Of a stretch of DNA of 34,332 bases, positions 21,991-31,493 are shown one piece after another. Every line of letters starts with the position of its first letter. Position 1 is the first letter of the stretch. A program made the position numbers and the translations under genes. A model generated the notes under the pieces. It made no database searches and was not told the origin of the DNA. It saw only the letters and a list, made by a program, of their open reading frames with translations. Source of the DNA: Betaproteobacteria bacterium (GTDB lineage: Bacteria > Pseudomonadota > Gammaproteobacteria > Burkholderiales > Burkholderiaceae_A); the NCBI GenBank assembly GCA_016868255.1, contig VGHN01000013.1, forward strand, positions 1 through 34,332. Reading direction: 5' to 3'.

Positions 21991-23480
21991 GCGCCCATCT
22001 CCTCGGCCTTGCGCTTGGCCGCTGCGCGCTCATTCTTGCGACGCATCATGCTCTTGAATTCGGGATAGGCCTGGGGCTTGTCTTCCCAGACGCCGGCCTG
22101 ATCGCCCATGCCGGCCTCACCGAAGAAGCTCTTCATGGATTCAAATCGGGGGCGATTGCCCATGGCTGCATTGATGACCGTTGCCAGAGAACCGGCACCG
22201 GCCGCACCCATGAGCGGTCGGGCCGAGATGAGGTTGGTGAAATACAGGGCGGGGATGCAGGCCTGCTTGGCCGCCTGCACCACGGGGGTGGTTCCAATGA
22301 CCAAGTCGGGCGAATGCGCATGCATTGCCGCAAGGTCATTTTCGAGCGATGCGCGGTACTGAACCGCCACACCACGCGCCTCGAGCCATTGGCGATCGGC
22401 CGCACTTGCATCGGTGCGAGGACATGCCGTGCCGACATAGGTCACCGTGGCACCACTCTCAATGAGTAGGCGCGCAACGATTAATTCAGAGCCCTCGTAG
22501 CCACTGACTTGAATGCGCCCTTTGATGGGCGTGCGGGCGAGCGCTGCTGCAATTCCTGGCAGCACCGCCTGCTTGGCGGCATCGATCTTGTCTTGGGCCA
22601 CACCCGCAGCCCGGCCAATCGATTCGATCCAGCTGGAGGTGCCCTCGTAACCGACCGGTGCCGAGCCAATAATGGGCCGGCCTGCTGTTTCGAAGACGCG
22701 CATGCAGCCGGTATAGAAGGGATGAATGGCCGCCACCACCGAGCAGTCGAGCGCGGCATAGAGTTCGCGCCATTCGCGGGTGGGCACCACAGGGCCCACT
22801 GCAAGGCCCATGGGGGCAAGCATCTGGGCAATCACCATGGGATCGGCGGGGAACATCTCGCCAAGAAGCGTGACCGTGGGCAGTGCGGAGCGACCCTGGC
22901 GGGGCGCTGCGACTGGGCCCGACTGAATCTCGGTCACGGCGTAATTGAGCATGGCCGCTGAGAGAACATCTTTGGCCTCGGCATGGGTGGGAACACCAAA
23001 GCCGGGGACATCGATGCCGATGATTCGAACGCCATTGATCTGATCGGGCAACAACTGCAGTGGCACGCCACTGGCTGTGGGCACACAGAGGTTGATCACC
23101 ACAATGGCATCGAGTGACTCGGGATCGGCCTGGGCATAAACCGCATCGCGAATGTCTTCGAAGAGCTTTCCGGTGACGAGTGTTTCGGAATTAAAGGGCA
23201 CATAGCCCACACTTCGACGCGCGCCATAAAAGTGCGAGGTGAAAGTGAGGCCATAAACACAGCAGGCCGAGCCCGACAGGATGGTGGCGGTGCGGCGCAT
23301 GCGAAGGCCCACTCGAAGCGAGCCAAATGCAGGGCACATGCTCTGTGGTTGGTCGTGCGGGCCCGTGTCTTGCAGCGATTTGGTTTTGCCACAGGTGTGT
23401 TCATTGGGCGCGACCACCGCCTGCGATGGACTCGACGGGGTCGGTGCCACGGGGGTGATGGGGATGGCGCGTGCGTTCAT
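21987..23480 (-). CDS. bchY: Chlorophyllide a reductase subunit Y
   Basis: 497 residues from ATG 23480, 5 bases after bchX. NifD/BchN-like subunit: [20 protein letters not shown] with the cluster Cys, then [38 protein letters not shown] and [20 protein letters not shown]. It pairs with BchZ in the catalytic core that receives electrons from BchX. A longer open frame reaches 23696 but overlaps bchX and lacks family similarity, so ATG 23480 is preferred. Confidence 0.95.
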   Translation of the reverse strand: MNARAIPITPVAPTPSSPSQAVVAPNEHTCGKTKSLQDTGPHDQPQSMCPAFGSLRVGLRMRRTATILSGSACCVYGLTFTSHFYGARRSVGYVPFNSETLVTGKLFEDIRDAVYAQADPESLDAIVVINLCVPTASGVPLQLLPDQINGVRIIGIDVPGFGVPTHAEAKDVLSAAMLNYAVTEIQSGPVAAPRQGRSALPTVTLLGEMFPADPMVIAQMLAPMGLAVGPVVPTREWRELYAALDCSVVAAIHPFYTGCMRVFETAGRPIIGSAPVGYEGTSSWIESIGRAAGVAQDKIDAAKQAVLPGIAAALARTPIKGRIQVSGYEGSELIVARLLIESGATVTYVGTACPRTDASAADRQWLEARGVAVQYRASLENDLAAMHAHSPDLVIGTTPVVQAAKQACIPALYFTNLISARPLMGAAGAGSLATVINAAMGNRPRFESMKSFFGEAGMGDQAGVWEDKPQAYPEFKSMMRRKNERAAAKRKAEEMGA

Positions 23481-23485
23481 TGCTT

Positions 23486-24505
23486 CTAGGCCTTGTCGTA
23501 GATGACCTCGAGCGATGGGCGAACGCATTCCTCGCGTCCCATCATGTCCACAATGGTGGCGGGCTCGAGCACCACATTTCGACCCACCGAGTCGGCCGAA
23601 AAGAGGCCAAGCAAGTCGTCTTGCGAGAGGGGCTTGGGGCGCACCGGTGGGGCCTCGGCCACATTGGTGGCCAGGGTTTCGAACATGGGTGCCCACTGCG
23701 TGCCAGGCCGGCCAATGATTTCGTAAGAGGCGCTCTTGCGACGAATGTCCTCATGTGCCGGTATGGCAGAGAGAACCGGTATGCCGGCTCGCTCGGCAAA
23801 GGCCGCAGCCTCTCCAGTGCCGTCGTCTTTGTTGATGACCATTCCAGCCACGCCCACATTTCCACCGAGCTTGCGGAAGTACTCCACCGCTGAGCAGACG
23901 TTGTTGGCCACGTAGAGCGACTGCAAATCGTTGCTGCCCACCACAATGACCTTCTGACACATGTCACGCGCAATGGGGAGACCAAAGCCACCGCAGACCA
24001 CATCGCCCAAGAAGTCGAGCAAGACGTAATCAAAGCCCCAGTCGTGAAAGCCCAGTTTCTCGAGGGTCTCGAATCCGTGGATGATTCCGCGACCACCACA
24101 GCCGCGACCGACTTCGGGGCCACCGAGTTCCATGGCAAAGACGCCATCGCGCTTGAAGCAGACATCGCCAATGGAGACGGCCTCGCCGGCAAGCTTCTTC
24201 TTCGATGAGGTCTCGATGATGGTGGGACATGCCTTGCCACCGAAGAGCAGGGAGGTGGTGTCGCTCTTTGGATCGCAGCCAATGAGCAAGACCTTCTTGC
24301 CTTGCTGGGCCATCATGTAGCTGAGGTTGGCCAGTGTGAAGCTCTTGCCAATTCCACCCTTGCCATAGATGGCAATGATTTGCGTGGCCTTGGTGACCTC
24401 GCCCGTGTGCACGGGATCGGGCTCCACAGCCGCCTCGGCCTGCAGCCTTGTCTTCATCTTGAACTGCACTGGCGCGCCGGCCAGATTGGTGTCCGCCACG
24501 CTCAT
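23486..24505 (-). CDS. bchX: Chlorophyllide a reductase iron protein subunit X
   Basis: 339 residues from ATG 24505 with a strong GGAGGGG site. A NifH/BchL-like ATPase: Walker A GKGGIGKS at 48-55, switch region GCDPKSDTTSLLFGG, and the two [4Fe-4S] cysteines in VGRGCGGRGI and DVVCGGFGLP. It donates electrons to BchYZ at the cost of ATP and is oxygen-sensitive. The ATG overlaps the bchC stop (ATGA). Confidence 0.96.
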   Translation of the reverse strand: MSVADTNLAGAPVQFKMKTRLQAEAAVEPDPVHTGEVTKATQIIAIYGKGGIGKSFTLANLSYMMAQQGKKVLLIGCDPKSDTTSLLFGGKACPTIIETSSKKKLAGEAVSIGDVCFKRDGVFAMELGGPEVGRGCGGRGIIHGFETLEKLGFHDWGFDYVLLDFLGDVVCGGFGLPIARDMCQKVIVVGSNDLQSLYVANNVCSAVEYFRKLGGNVGVAGMVINKDDGTGEAAAFAERAGIPVLSAIPAHEDIRRKSASYEIIGRPGTQWAPMFETLATNVAEAPPVRPKPLSQDDLLGLFSADSVGRNVVLEPATIVDMMGREECVRPSLEVIYDKA

Positions 24506-25458
24506 TGAATTCCCCTCCAATCCATGACCACCTTGAGGGCCGATGGATCTTCAAATGCGCATTGGTAGGCCTCGGCCGCATGGTCTGCGCCGAGTTGATT
24601 GGTAATGAGTCCGTCGAGATTGAGAGCGCCATCGCGCACCATTGCAGTGACTGCTTGGAGGTCACTGGGTTGCCACTGCGCGGCCACTTGAAGAGAGAGC
24701 TCGCGCATGAAGGCCGGGGCGAAATCAAAGCTCAACGGTTGGCTATAGAAACCTGCAAGCACCAAGCGACCACCGGGCCGAAGGTGCGCAATCCACTGAT
24801 TCATGGCATTGCCGGCACCACTGGCATCGACAATGGATTCAAACATCTGGCCCTTGCTCGAAGCGGGGTCGCGAAGGATGTAACCCTGGGCACCCTCGAG
24901 GCGCTCGGCCTGGGTATCCCAGACAGTGGGGTTGCCGCCGCGGGCAACAACAATGCGGGCCATGAGTCGGCCCATGACACCGTGGCCCACGATGAGATCG
25001 GGCAGATTTGCACCGGCCATTTCAACGGCGTGATAAGCGGTGGCAGCCAGTGCGAAGAGAACGCCCTTCTCTTGAAGATCGGGGCCAATTTCCACGACAC
25101 GATCGGAGGAGGTGACCAATTCGGATGAGGCCCCGCCAAACAGACCGCGCACCGGCCCGTAGCAGTTGGCTCCGGGCACGAAGACCACGCTGCCCATTTT
25201 GATGGACGACTCTGCGCCCGCCTCGATGACTTCGCCCACGGATTCGTACCCCGGCACGAGTGGATAGCCCATGCCGGGGAACGGGGGCATTTCGCCGGTG
25301 TAGAAGAGTCGCTCGGTGCCGGTGCTGATGCCGCTAAACCAGGTGCGAACCCGGACATCGGCGGGACCCAGGGCACTCAGTGGCAGTTCGGCAAGACGCA
25401 GTTGGCGTGGGCCGTCGAGTAGAACGGCCTTGGCGGTGTGTGCAGAGGCGGCTGTCAC
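24502..25458 (-). CDS. bchC: Bacteriochlorophyllide a dehydrogenase
   Basis: 318 residues starting at GTG 25458, with only a weak ribosome-binding site. Medium-chain dehydrogenase fold: N-terminal GroES-like domain (RTWFSGISTGTERLFYTGEM, then YPLVPGYESVGEVIEAGAES) and a nucleotide-binding domain (DLIVGHGVMGRLMARIVVAR). It oxidises the 3-hydroxyethyl group of the bacteriochlorin to the 3-acetyl group of bacteriochlorophyll a. First gene of the bchCXYZ-puf unit, with a clear promoter and PpsR box upstream. Confidence 0.95.
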   Translation of the reverse strand: MTAASAHTAKAVLLDGPRQLRLAELPLSALGPADVRVRTWFSGISTGTERLFYTGEMPPFPGMGYPLVPGYESVGEVIEAGAESSIKMGSVVFVPGANCYGPVRGLFGGASSELVTSSDRVVEIGPDLQEKGVLFALAATAYHAVEMAGANLPDLIVGHGVMGRLMARIVVARGGNPTVWDTQAERLEGAQGYILRDPASSKGQMFESIVDASGAGNAMNQWIAHLRPGGRLVLAGFYSQPLSFDFAPAFMRELSLQVAAQWQPSDLQAVTAMVRDGALNLDGLITNQLGADHAAEAYQCAFEDPSALKVVMDWRGIQ

Positions 25459-25507
25459 TGCGCGGCTAGCCCTGACTTAGACAATATAAGTGCTTCATGA
25501 CACCCCA

Positions 25508-25553
25508 ATCGTATGCTTTTGTTGACGCATGTCAATGTCTTTTTAAGTTGACA
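25508..25553 (-). promoter_or_regulatory. bchC promoter with PpsR/CrtJ box and FNR-like palindrome
   Basis: Minus strand: TTGACA (25535-25530), 16-bp spacer, TACGAT (25513-25508), start expected near 25501. Immediately upstream is TGTC-N10-GACA (25536-25553), a perfect PpsR/CrtJ motif touching the -35 box. TTGAC-GCAT-GTCAA (25522-25535) is a 14-base palindrome of FNR/CRP-family shape covering the -35 box. Repression by PpsR under oxygen and light is known in relatives; an effect of the second palindrome is inference. Confidence 0.7.
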
Positions 25554-25594
25554 CATATTGCGGAGCATCATTGGGGCCGCGACCACCGCTAAGC

Positions 25595-26737
25595 TCATGA
25601 ACGGTCGGAAGAAATGTCGGCCACGAGAAGGCCGGTCTGCACCGGAATGGCCGTCTTGATCACGCGGATGGTGTCAAAGCCCGCCTCCATGAGCATGGCC
25701 CCGAGTTCTGCGGGGGCCCGTGCGCGGCCTCCTCCCATGGCAAGAAGGTAGAGGCCGAAGTAGGCATCGCCCATGGCCGGCGCACCGTCGGCCTGCGCCA
25801 TGGGTTCGGCAATCAGCAGTCGACCGCCGCCCTTTTGCCGGAGTAGATCGGCGACCCGATGCAGCAAGGCCTGGGCGCGGTCATCGGGATGGTCGTAGAG
25901 CACACGCACCAGACTCACAATGTCTGCGCCCATGGGCAGTCGGTCGGCAAAGAAATCCCCGCCCTTGCAGGCAATGCGGTTTGACAGACCCAGGCCGCGA
26001 AGCCGCTCTTCGGCGGCCAATGCAACCGCTGGCAAATCAAAGACCGAGAGTTGCAACCCTGGATGGGCCTGGGCGACAGCCTGCGCAAAACGGCCCAGTC
26101 CACCACCAATATCCAAGAGGTGCCGGTGGCCAGAGAAATCATAGGCATCGAGAACCTGTTGGGCCACGAGTGGTTGGCTCGCCGCCATGAGTTCGGAATA
26201 GTCACCGACATCGTCAATGCCCAGGCCGCCCTCGCGATGCTGTCCATTGGAGGCGTAGGCCCAGTAGCGACGAAGACGGGTCTGTGGATTGGGGTCTCGC
26301 AACAGGGCAACCGGATCGGCCAGATCGAGGTAGACATCGGCATGGTGAAGCACCATGGATTGAATGGCCTCGCTCTCGGCGAGCACCTTGCCCAGCAAGC
26401 CAAGGCCGAGTTGGTCGCGGCTACGCCACTCCAGAAGTTCGAGCGAGATGCCCGCCTTCGCGAGCAAGCGCATTCGCTCCTCGGTCAATCCGGTGAGCGC
26501 AACGAGTTGTGGAATCGAGCGCGAGTGGGAACGCAACGAGTCGACCACGCCGAGCTTGACCAGGGCATAGAGAACCTGTGTGTAACTAAAGCCCGCCACC
26601 AGATCAAAGAGCCGGCGGGACTGGCGACGAACAATCCAGCCAAAGAGTGGGCTTCTCGAGGCCCAGCGCTGGAACGACTCGTTGCCGATTAATCGATCGC
26701 GAAGATCAATCCAGCCGGAGTCGGTGGAACTGCTCAT
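25595..26737 (-). CDS. crtF: Hydroxyneurosporene O-methyltransferase
   Basis: 380 residues from ATG 26737, whose ATGA overlaps the crtE stop. An N-terminal dimerisation region (RRLFDLVAGFSYTQVLYALV) precedes the S-adenosylmethionine site HRHLLDIGGGLGRFAQAVA and later GGDFFADRLPMGADIVSLVR, then VLYDHPDDRA with the catalytic His region. CrtF methylates the tertiary hydroxyl of carotenoids (spheroidene/spirilloxanthin pathway). A 136-base gap to bchC holds the bchC promoter. Complete. Confidence 0.93.
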   Translation of the reverse strand: MSSSTDSGWIDLRDRLIGNESFQRWASRSPLFGWIVRRQSRRLFDLVAGFSYTQVLYALVKLGVVDSLRSHSRSIPQLVALTGLTEERMRLLAKAGISLELLEWRSRDQLGLGLLGKVLAESEAIQSMVLHHADVYLDLADPVALLRDPNPQTRLRRYWAYASNGQHREGGLGIDDVGDYSELMAASQPLVAQQVLDAYDFSGHRHLLDIGGGLGRFAQAVAQAHPGLQLSVFDLPAVALAAEERLRGLGLSNRIACKGGDFFADRLPMGADIVSLVRVLYDHPDDRAQALLHRVADLLRQKGGGRLLIAEPMAQADGAPAMGDAYFGLYLLAMGGGRARAPAELGAMLMEAGFDTIRVIKTAIPVQTGLLVADISSDRS

Positions 26738-27660
26738 GCGTTGGACGCACCGACTCGACTCGGACTGCCAGAGACAAGGGCGCCACTGCTCATCTGACGC
26801 ACCACCGACACGCACTCATCGGGCAGCAGGCGCTTGGCCTCGGCCAGCACCATGCCGCGAAGACGCAAGGCGCCGCGGCAGCTGGGAATGCTCCCGACGG
26901 CCCGTGTAATGAGCCCATTGAAATGATTGAGTGCGCCCTCGAGGCCGAGCTCGCGCGCGGCACTCGGACGATCGTGGGTCTCGTCTTGATGCGAGGGTTT
27001 GCCGAGTGCCTGTACATCGAGCAGCACATCGCGAATGTCATCGGCCACCTGATAGGCCTCGCCCAGTGCATCGCCCAGGCCCAGCCAGCTTCGGGGATCG
27101 GCGCCAGACGAGGCGGCACCTCCGGCGGTTGCCGCCGTAAAAAGTGAGCCTGTTTTCTCGCGCTGGTAAGTGACCAGATCGGCCTTGGGCTCACACTCCC
27201 AGGCCTGGCCGGCAACGATGCCACGCGCGGGGCCCACCGCCTGCTCCAGAATGCCAATGGCATCGGCCAGACGCTCGGCATGCTTGGGGCGAGAACCTGC
27301 CAGTGCAGCAAAGGACATCACAATCAGACCGTCGCCTGCGAGCACCGCAATGCGCTCACCAAAGGCGGCATGCACCGACGGCTGGCCGCGACGAAGCGCC
27401 GCATTGTCAAAACAAGGCAGGTCGTCATGCACCAAGGAGGCGCAGTGGATGAGCTCGAGCGAGACAGCCATTGCATCCGATAGATGTGGGTCGTCATCGC
27501 CGCAGGCCATGGCCACGGCCAGGCAGAGTTGAGGTCGAATGCGCGCGCCACCAGGGAACACCGCATGGCGAATGGCTCGGGTGAGCCGCGGAGGACTCGA
27601 TGACAGCGCCGACCGCTGCAGGGTCGCTTCGAGTGCCCGCTCAATTCTCTGTGTCAGCAT
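26734..27660 (-). CDS. crtE: Geranylgeranyl diphosphate synthase
   Basis: 308 residues. Polyprenyl synthase fold with both aspartate motifs: the first, D79-D80-LPCF-D85 (SLVHDDLPCFDN), and the second, DDIRDVLLD (QVADDIRDVLLDVQALGKP). FPGGARIRPQLCLAVAMACG is the substrate-binding arginine region. It supplies geranylgeranyl diphosphate for carotenoids and the bacteriochlorophyll tail. First gene of the crtEF unit, divergent from bchO across an intergenic region with PpsR boxes. Confidence 0.94.
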   Translation of the reverse strand: MLTQRIERALEATLQRSALSSSPPRLTRAIRHAVFPGGARIRPQLCLAVAMACGDDDPHLSDAMAVSLELIHCASLVHDDLPCFDNAALRRGQPSVHAAFGERIAVLAGDGLIVMSFAALAGSRPKHAERLADAIGILEQAVGPARGIVAGQAWECEPKADLVTYQREKTGSLFTAATAGGAASSGADPRSWLGLGDALGEAYQVADDIRDVLLDVQALGKPSHQDETHDRPSAARELGLEGALNHFNGLITRAVGSIPSCRGALRLRGMVLAEAKRLLPDECVSVVRQMSSGALVSGSPSRVGASNA

Positions 27661-27692
27661 GGGCCTTTCTTTCTGTCATTTTTAGTTGTCGT

Positions 27693-27717
27693 TGTGTACT
27701 GTACTAGACATTAGACA
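27693..27717. promoter_or_regulatory. Two overlapping PpsR/CrtJ boxes between crtE and bchO
   Basis: TGT-N12-ACA occurs at 27693-27710 and again at 27700-27717, so the two motifs overlap by 11 bases. They lie 32 bases from the crtE start and 32 from the bchO start and could repress both divergent promoters. On the crtE strand, TTGACG (27736-27731) with TAATGT 17 bases on is a possible promoter that overlaps the boxes. Confidence 0.6.
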
Positions 27718-27749
27718 TAACAACCGGGCCCGTCAACCCTGTTGAAAAC

Positions 27750-28619
27750 ATGAGCCCACCCCCACGGCCCAGCAATATCGAAGACTTCGAGCACCATCTC
27801 GATGGTCTGCATTGGCACGGCTGGCATCGCCCCCGGCTCGGTGGAGAGCCCATGCTGCTGCTGCTTCACGGCACCGGCGCCGACCGCAGTTCCTGGGGGC
27901 CGCTGCTCGATGCGCTTCCGTTGACATGGGGGGTGATCGCGCCAGACCTTCCCGGCCACGGGCAGACGCAGTTCGATCGACGGCAGTCGTTGGGCCTGCG
28001 AGAGATGGCCGTGCTCAGCCAGCGCCTCCTCAAAGCCATGGGCATGCGCCATGTGGACATGGTGGTGGGCCACTCGGCGGGTGCCGCAGTGGGTCTGGTC
28101 ATGGCACTCAATGAACGCGAGATGCCCTGTGGCCGGCTCTATGGCCTGGCTCCCTCGCTGGTGCCGCCGCCGGCCTTCTACACGCAGATGCTCGGGCCAC
28201 TGCTTGGGCCACTGGTTCTATCGAGTCCAAGCCTGCTGATGCTCGGTGGACTGGCGCGCTCCTCGCTGGTGGTCGATCGTCTGCTCGCATCGACAGGCAC
28301 CGTGCTCAATGCGGATCGGCATGCCCACTACCAGCGGCTCTTTGCACAGTCTTCACACCTGCGGGGTGCACTCGCCTTCATGGCAGCGACCGACCTGCCC
28401 TCTCTTCTTGAAGAAGCCCAGGGTCTTGCCCTGCCCACCAAACTGCTTGCGGCCCGCGACGATCCATGGATTCCCGCCGAACCACTCTCGCGTGTGATCG
28501 ACCAACACCTGCCGAAGGCAGTGGTCGATTTAGAGTGGCGAGATGTTGGAGGGCACCTCTTTCACGAGGCAGACCCAAAACCAGTGGCCGAGCGCCTGGT
28601 CTCCTGGATGGCCACATGA
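27750..28619 (+). CDS. bchO: Alpha/beta-fold hydrolase, Mg-chelatase-associated BchO
   Basis: 289 residues. Alpha/beta hydrolase fold: oxyanion region LLLLHGTGADRSSWGPLLDA, nucleophile elbow VVGHSAGAAVGL, later RDDPWIPAEPLSRV and the C-terminal GGHLFHEADPKPVAERLV with the catalytic His. BchO is encoded with Mg chelatase genes and is needed for efficient bacteriochlorophyll synthesis; its reaction is unclear. It is usually co-directional with bchI and bchD; here it runs against bchD, and their 3' ends overlap by 58 bases. Confidence 0.9.
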   Translation: MSPPPRPSNIEDFEHHLDGLHWHGWHRPRLGGEPMLLLLHGTGADRSSWGPLLDALPLTWGVIAPDLPGHGQTQFDRRQSLGLREMAVLSQRLLKAMGMRHVDMVVGHSAGAAVGLVMALNEREMPCGRLYGLAPSLVPPPAFYTQMLGPLLGPLVLSSPSLLMLGGLARSSLVVDRLLASTGTVLNADRHAHYQRLFAQSSHLRGALAFMAATDLPSLLEEAQGLALPTKLLAARDDPWIPAEPLSRVIDQHLPKAVVDLEWRDVGGHLFHEADPKPVAERLVSWMAT

Positions 28620-30328
28620 ATGCCACGTGCCTGCGCAGCCGGCAGCGGAAGGTAGCGCGCCGATAAGGCACTGGCGAGGCGTTTTGCATTGGGATCGGGC
28701 CGCATGGCGGTGTCAATGAACAACCGATGCAATGCAAGGGGTGCCACCCGACGCGCCATCTGCTCGGCCTGCTCGAGGGCCTGGGCTCGACCCGGTGACC
28801 CATCAAGACATAGATTGGCGCGGCCATCGGAGAGCACCACCCAGACCACATCGTTGCCGGACTTCACCAGCGAATGCGCCAATGAATGGCCCAGGGCAAA
28901 TGCAGAAGCAATGGGGCTTCCGCCGCCACCGGCAAGCCCCGTGAGCGCGCGCCTTGCTGCGAGAAGGGATCGAGTGGGAGGAAGCAGTAGCTGCGCGCCT
29001 TTGCCACTGAAGGCCACCAGTGCAACGCGATCGCGACGGCTGTAACACTCGGCAAGGAGTATCTCGACTGCTCCCTTGGCTTCGCCCAGGCGTTGCAGGG
29101 CGGTGGAGCCCGAGGCATCGACCACGAATACCGTGGTGACGGCACGCGCCTGCTTATAGCGCCAGATGTGCATGTCATCGGGCCGAAGCGCCAGAAGCCC
29201 ATTGCTTGGATTGCGAATGGCCTGATAGGGAACGGCCTCGCGAATGGTGGCCAGCAAGGCAAGGCGATCCTCGGGGCCCCTGGGGCGCCGATGCTGAGTG
29301 CCGATGCGACGCCCATGGGCGCGTCGACCGCGCACCATCTGACCCGCACCACTGTCTTGCGGGGCCGATCCGCGAGACTGGGATGCCCGCTCGACCGCGG
29401 ACTGCCAGGCAGCAAGCAGGCCCGCGGGCAGAGTGGCCGATTGGGTATCGACCGACATCTCACTGGGAGGCTCTGCGCTCTGCGCCATGGCGTCTTCGGG
29501 TGCAGGCCAATCCTCCTGGGCTTGCTGCTCTTGCGTCGAAGCGGCGTTGTCTTGTGTCTCGCTGGCCTTTGGCTCTTGCGTGTCTTCTTGTGACTCCGGC
29601 TCGGCTTCGGATTGGTCTTCCTGTTCTTGCATGGTGGGGAAGACGCGCGCGTGCGCGATGAGACAGAGATTGATTGCCCAGGCCCAGTCCTCTTCGGTGG
29701 CGCTCGACCGCCCCTCACGCAAGGCTCTGCGCTTCATCGCTGCCAGGGCCGCGAATGCGGGCCGCATGGAGTCAATGGCCATGGCCTGCGCAAGGACCAG
29801 AGTTCGCTCGATGAGCGTTGAATCAATGAGAACCGCCGAGTGGCCTTCGGTCTCGAATGTCTCAGAGGCTGGCCATTGCGAATGAATGGCCCAGGCCTGG
29901 GTCTCATCGCGAAGGTCTACGCAGTAGCCGAGCCGGTCGGCCAGTGCAGGCCGCAACGGGGGTTCATCACTGGTGGACTCATCGAGCATGACGAGTGCAA
30001 CCGACCGCGCATCAACGGCCCCAATCAGCGGTGCGAGCAGACCACTGGGCATGCGCTCGGCCATGGGCACCACCACAAAACCACCCCTTGCACGTTCAAG
30101 CAAACCTTGGCGCCAGATGGGCCGGCCTTGGGTGAGCGACTCAATGGCATCGATTCCCGAACGGAGTTGATCGGGGTCGGTGTGCAGGGCCATTCGAACA
30201 AATGGCAGATTGAGTTGCCGCGCCTGGGCCTCGATGCGCTCGAGGAGCATTTGACGACGCGGCCCTGCAGCGGCGCGAATCCATAGGCCACCGAGCGCGG
30301 GTGGGTCCATCATCAGGGTGTCCACCAT
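28562..30328 (-). CDS. bchD: Magnesium chelatase subunit D
   Basis: 588 residues. A degenerate AAA+ N-terminal domain without a Walker A motif, an acidic/Gln/Pro-rich linker (EDQSEAEPESQEDTQEPKAS region) at about 240-330, and a C-terminal vWA domain with MIDAS D404-A-S-G-S408 (VFVVDASGSTALQRL). BchD forms the platform for BchI; together with BchH they insert Mg2+ into protoporphyrin IX. It lies 23 bases after bchI. The last codons overlap the end of bchO on the opposite strand. Confidence 0.95.
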   Translation of the reverse strand: MVDTLMMDPPALGGLWIRAAAGPRRQMLLERIEAQARQLNLPFVRMALHTDPDQLRSGIDAIESLTQGRPIWRQGLLERARGGFVVVPMAERMPSGLLAPLIGAVDARSVALVMLDESTSDEPPLRPALADRLGYCVDLRDETQAWAIHSQWPASETFETEGHSAVLIDSTLIERTLVLAQAMAIDSMRPAFAALAAMKRRALREGRSSATEEDWAWAINLCLIAHARVFPTMQEQEDQSEAEPESQEDTQEPKASETQDNAASTQEQQAQEDWPAPEDAMAQSAEPPSEMSVDTQSATLPAGLLAAWQSAVERASQSRGSAPQDSGAGQMVRGRRAHGRRIGTQHRRPRGPEDRLALLATIREAVPYQAIRNPSNGLLALRPDDMHIWRYKQARAVTTVFVVDASGSTALQRLGEAKGAVEILLAECYSRRDRVALVAFSGKGAQLLLPPTRSLLAARRALTGLAGGGGSPIASAFALGHSLAHSLVKSGNDVVWVVLSDGRANLCLDGSPGRAQALEQAEQMARRVAPLALHRLFIDTAMRPDPNAKRLASALSARYLPLPAAQARGIHVAIQETRRSATGFGSAS

Positions 30329-30351
30329 CTGCGAGACGGTGTGAAGATTGT

Positions 30352-31404
30352 TCAGAGGGTCTCCAAGACCATGGCGACTCGGACCGATGAGTCGGTCTCA
30401 TCGAGTGGGTCGCGGCGAAGCCGATGCCGAAGGACCAGCGGCGCCACCTGCTTGAGGTGCGAGAGGTGCACGCGCTTTTGCCGATTCAATGCGGCCGCGG
30501 CCTTGGCCGCACGCATCAGACTGAGCTCGCCACGAAGTCCATCGGTGCCCAGTTGCATGCAGATCTCGGCCGCCTTCTCGAGCATGGCATCGGGCATCTC
30601 GACCTTGGGCAGCAGGCGCCTTGCGGCCACCAGCTGTTCGCGAAGGGCCGACTGCTGGGCTGCCACAGAATCGAGAAAGGACTGCGCGTCGCGATCGAAG
30701 GCCTCTCGCCGACGAACCACTTCCATGCGCTGGGCGAGGTCTCGGGGCGTGCGGACTTCCACGGCCAGACCGAATCGATCGAGCAGCTGCGGACGCAACT
30801 CACCCTCTTCGGGATTGCCACTGCCAACCAAGACAAAGCGTGCGGGGTGCACGACACTGAGGCCTTCTCGCTCCACCCGACTCTCGCCGAAGGCCGCGAC
30901 ATCAATGAGCAAATCAACAAGATGGTCTTCGAGCAGGTTGATTTCATCGATGTAGAGAAAGCCTCGGTTGGCCTTGGCCAGGAGGCCGGGCTCGAAGGCC
31001 TTCACACCAGCAGTCATGAGTTTCTCGAGGTTGAGCGCACCGAGAATGCGGTCTTCGGTGGCGCCGAGCGGGAGATCGACCACGGGCACAGGAATGCTCT
31101 GGGTCTTGGGGCGCTTGCCCGACTCTTGGGCCTTTAAGCAGGCTGGGCATTGGCCGCAGCCCTTGTCTGCCGAGGCCTGATAAGGGCAGTCGACCACGGC
31201 ATCGATCGGCGGCAATACAGCCGCGAGTGCACGCACGGCGGTGGATTTGCCGGTGCCGCGGTCCCCCAGAATAAGAACACCACCAATGAGTGGATCGATG
31301 GCGGCAATGAGCAGCCCAAGCTGCATTTCGTCTTGGCCCACCAGTGCAGTGAAGGGAAACGGCTGGGCACTGGCCTGCAGGCCGCGACAATCGGCTGGTT
31401 TCAT
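30352..31404 (-). CDS. bchI: Magnesium chelatase ATPase subunit I
   Basis: 350 residues from ATG 31404 (GTAGGGGA upstream; a GTG five codons earlier is less likely). AAA+ ATPase: Walker A GDRGTGKST at 47-55, Walker B GFLYIDEINLLED, sensor region FVLVGSGNPEEGELRPQLLD. BchI hexamers use ATP to drive Mg2+ insertion with BchD and BchH. Upstream of bchD in the same transcript. No PpsR box is seen in front of it. Confidence 0.96.
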   Translation of the reverse strand: MKPADCRGLQASAQPFPFTALVGQDEMQLGLLIAAIDPLIGGVLILGDRGTGKSTAVRALAAVLPPIDAVVDCPYQASADKGCGQCPACLKAQESGKRPKTQSIPVPVVDLPLGATEDRILGALNLEKLMTAGVKAFEPGLLAKANRGFLYIDEINLLEDHLVDLLIDVAAFGESRVEREGLSVVHPARFVLVGSGNPEEGELRPQLLDRFGLAVEVRTPRDLAQRMEVVRRREAFDRDAQSFLDSVAAQQSALREQLVAARRLLPKVEMPDAMLEKAAEICMQLGTDGLRGELSLMRAAKAAAALNRQKRVHLSHLKQVAPLVLRHRLRRDPLDETDSSVRVAMVLETL

Positions 31405-31493
31405 TCCCCTACTCTGCACAGAGAAGGGCGGTCAGTCAATGTTTCCTGATAGGTTTGGTTGTCCGAGACAGGCGGCTACCCCAAGCCGTCGGC

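Noticed and set aside
26051-26692. 213-codon plus-strand frame opposite crtF
   Set aside because: Antisense to crtF, whose domain motifs are clear; a by-product of GC-rich codon use.
29093-29885. Several plus-strand frames opposite bchD
   Set aside because: Antisense shadows of the bchD linker and vWA region, no start signals or family likeness.
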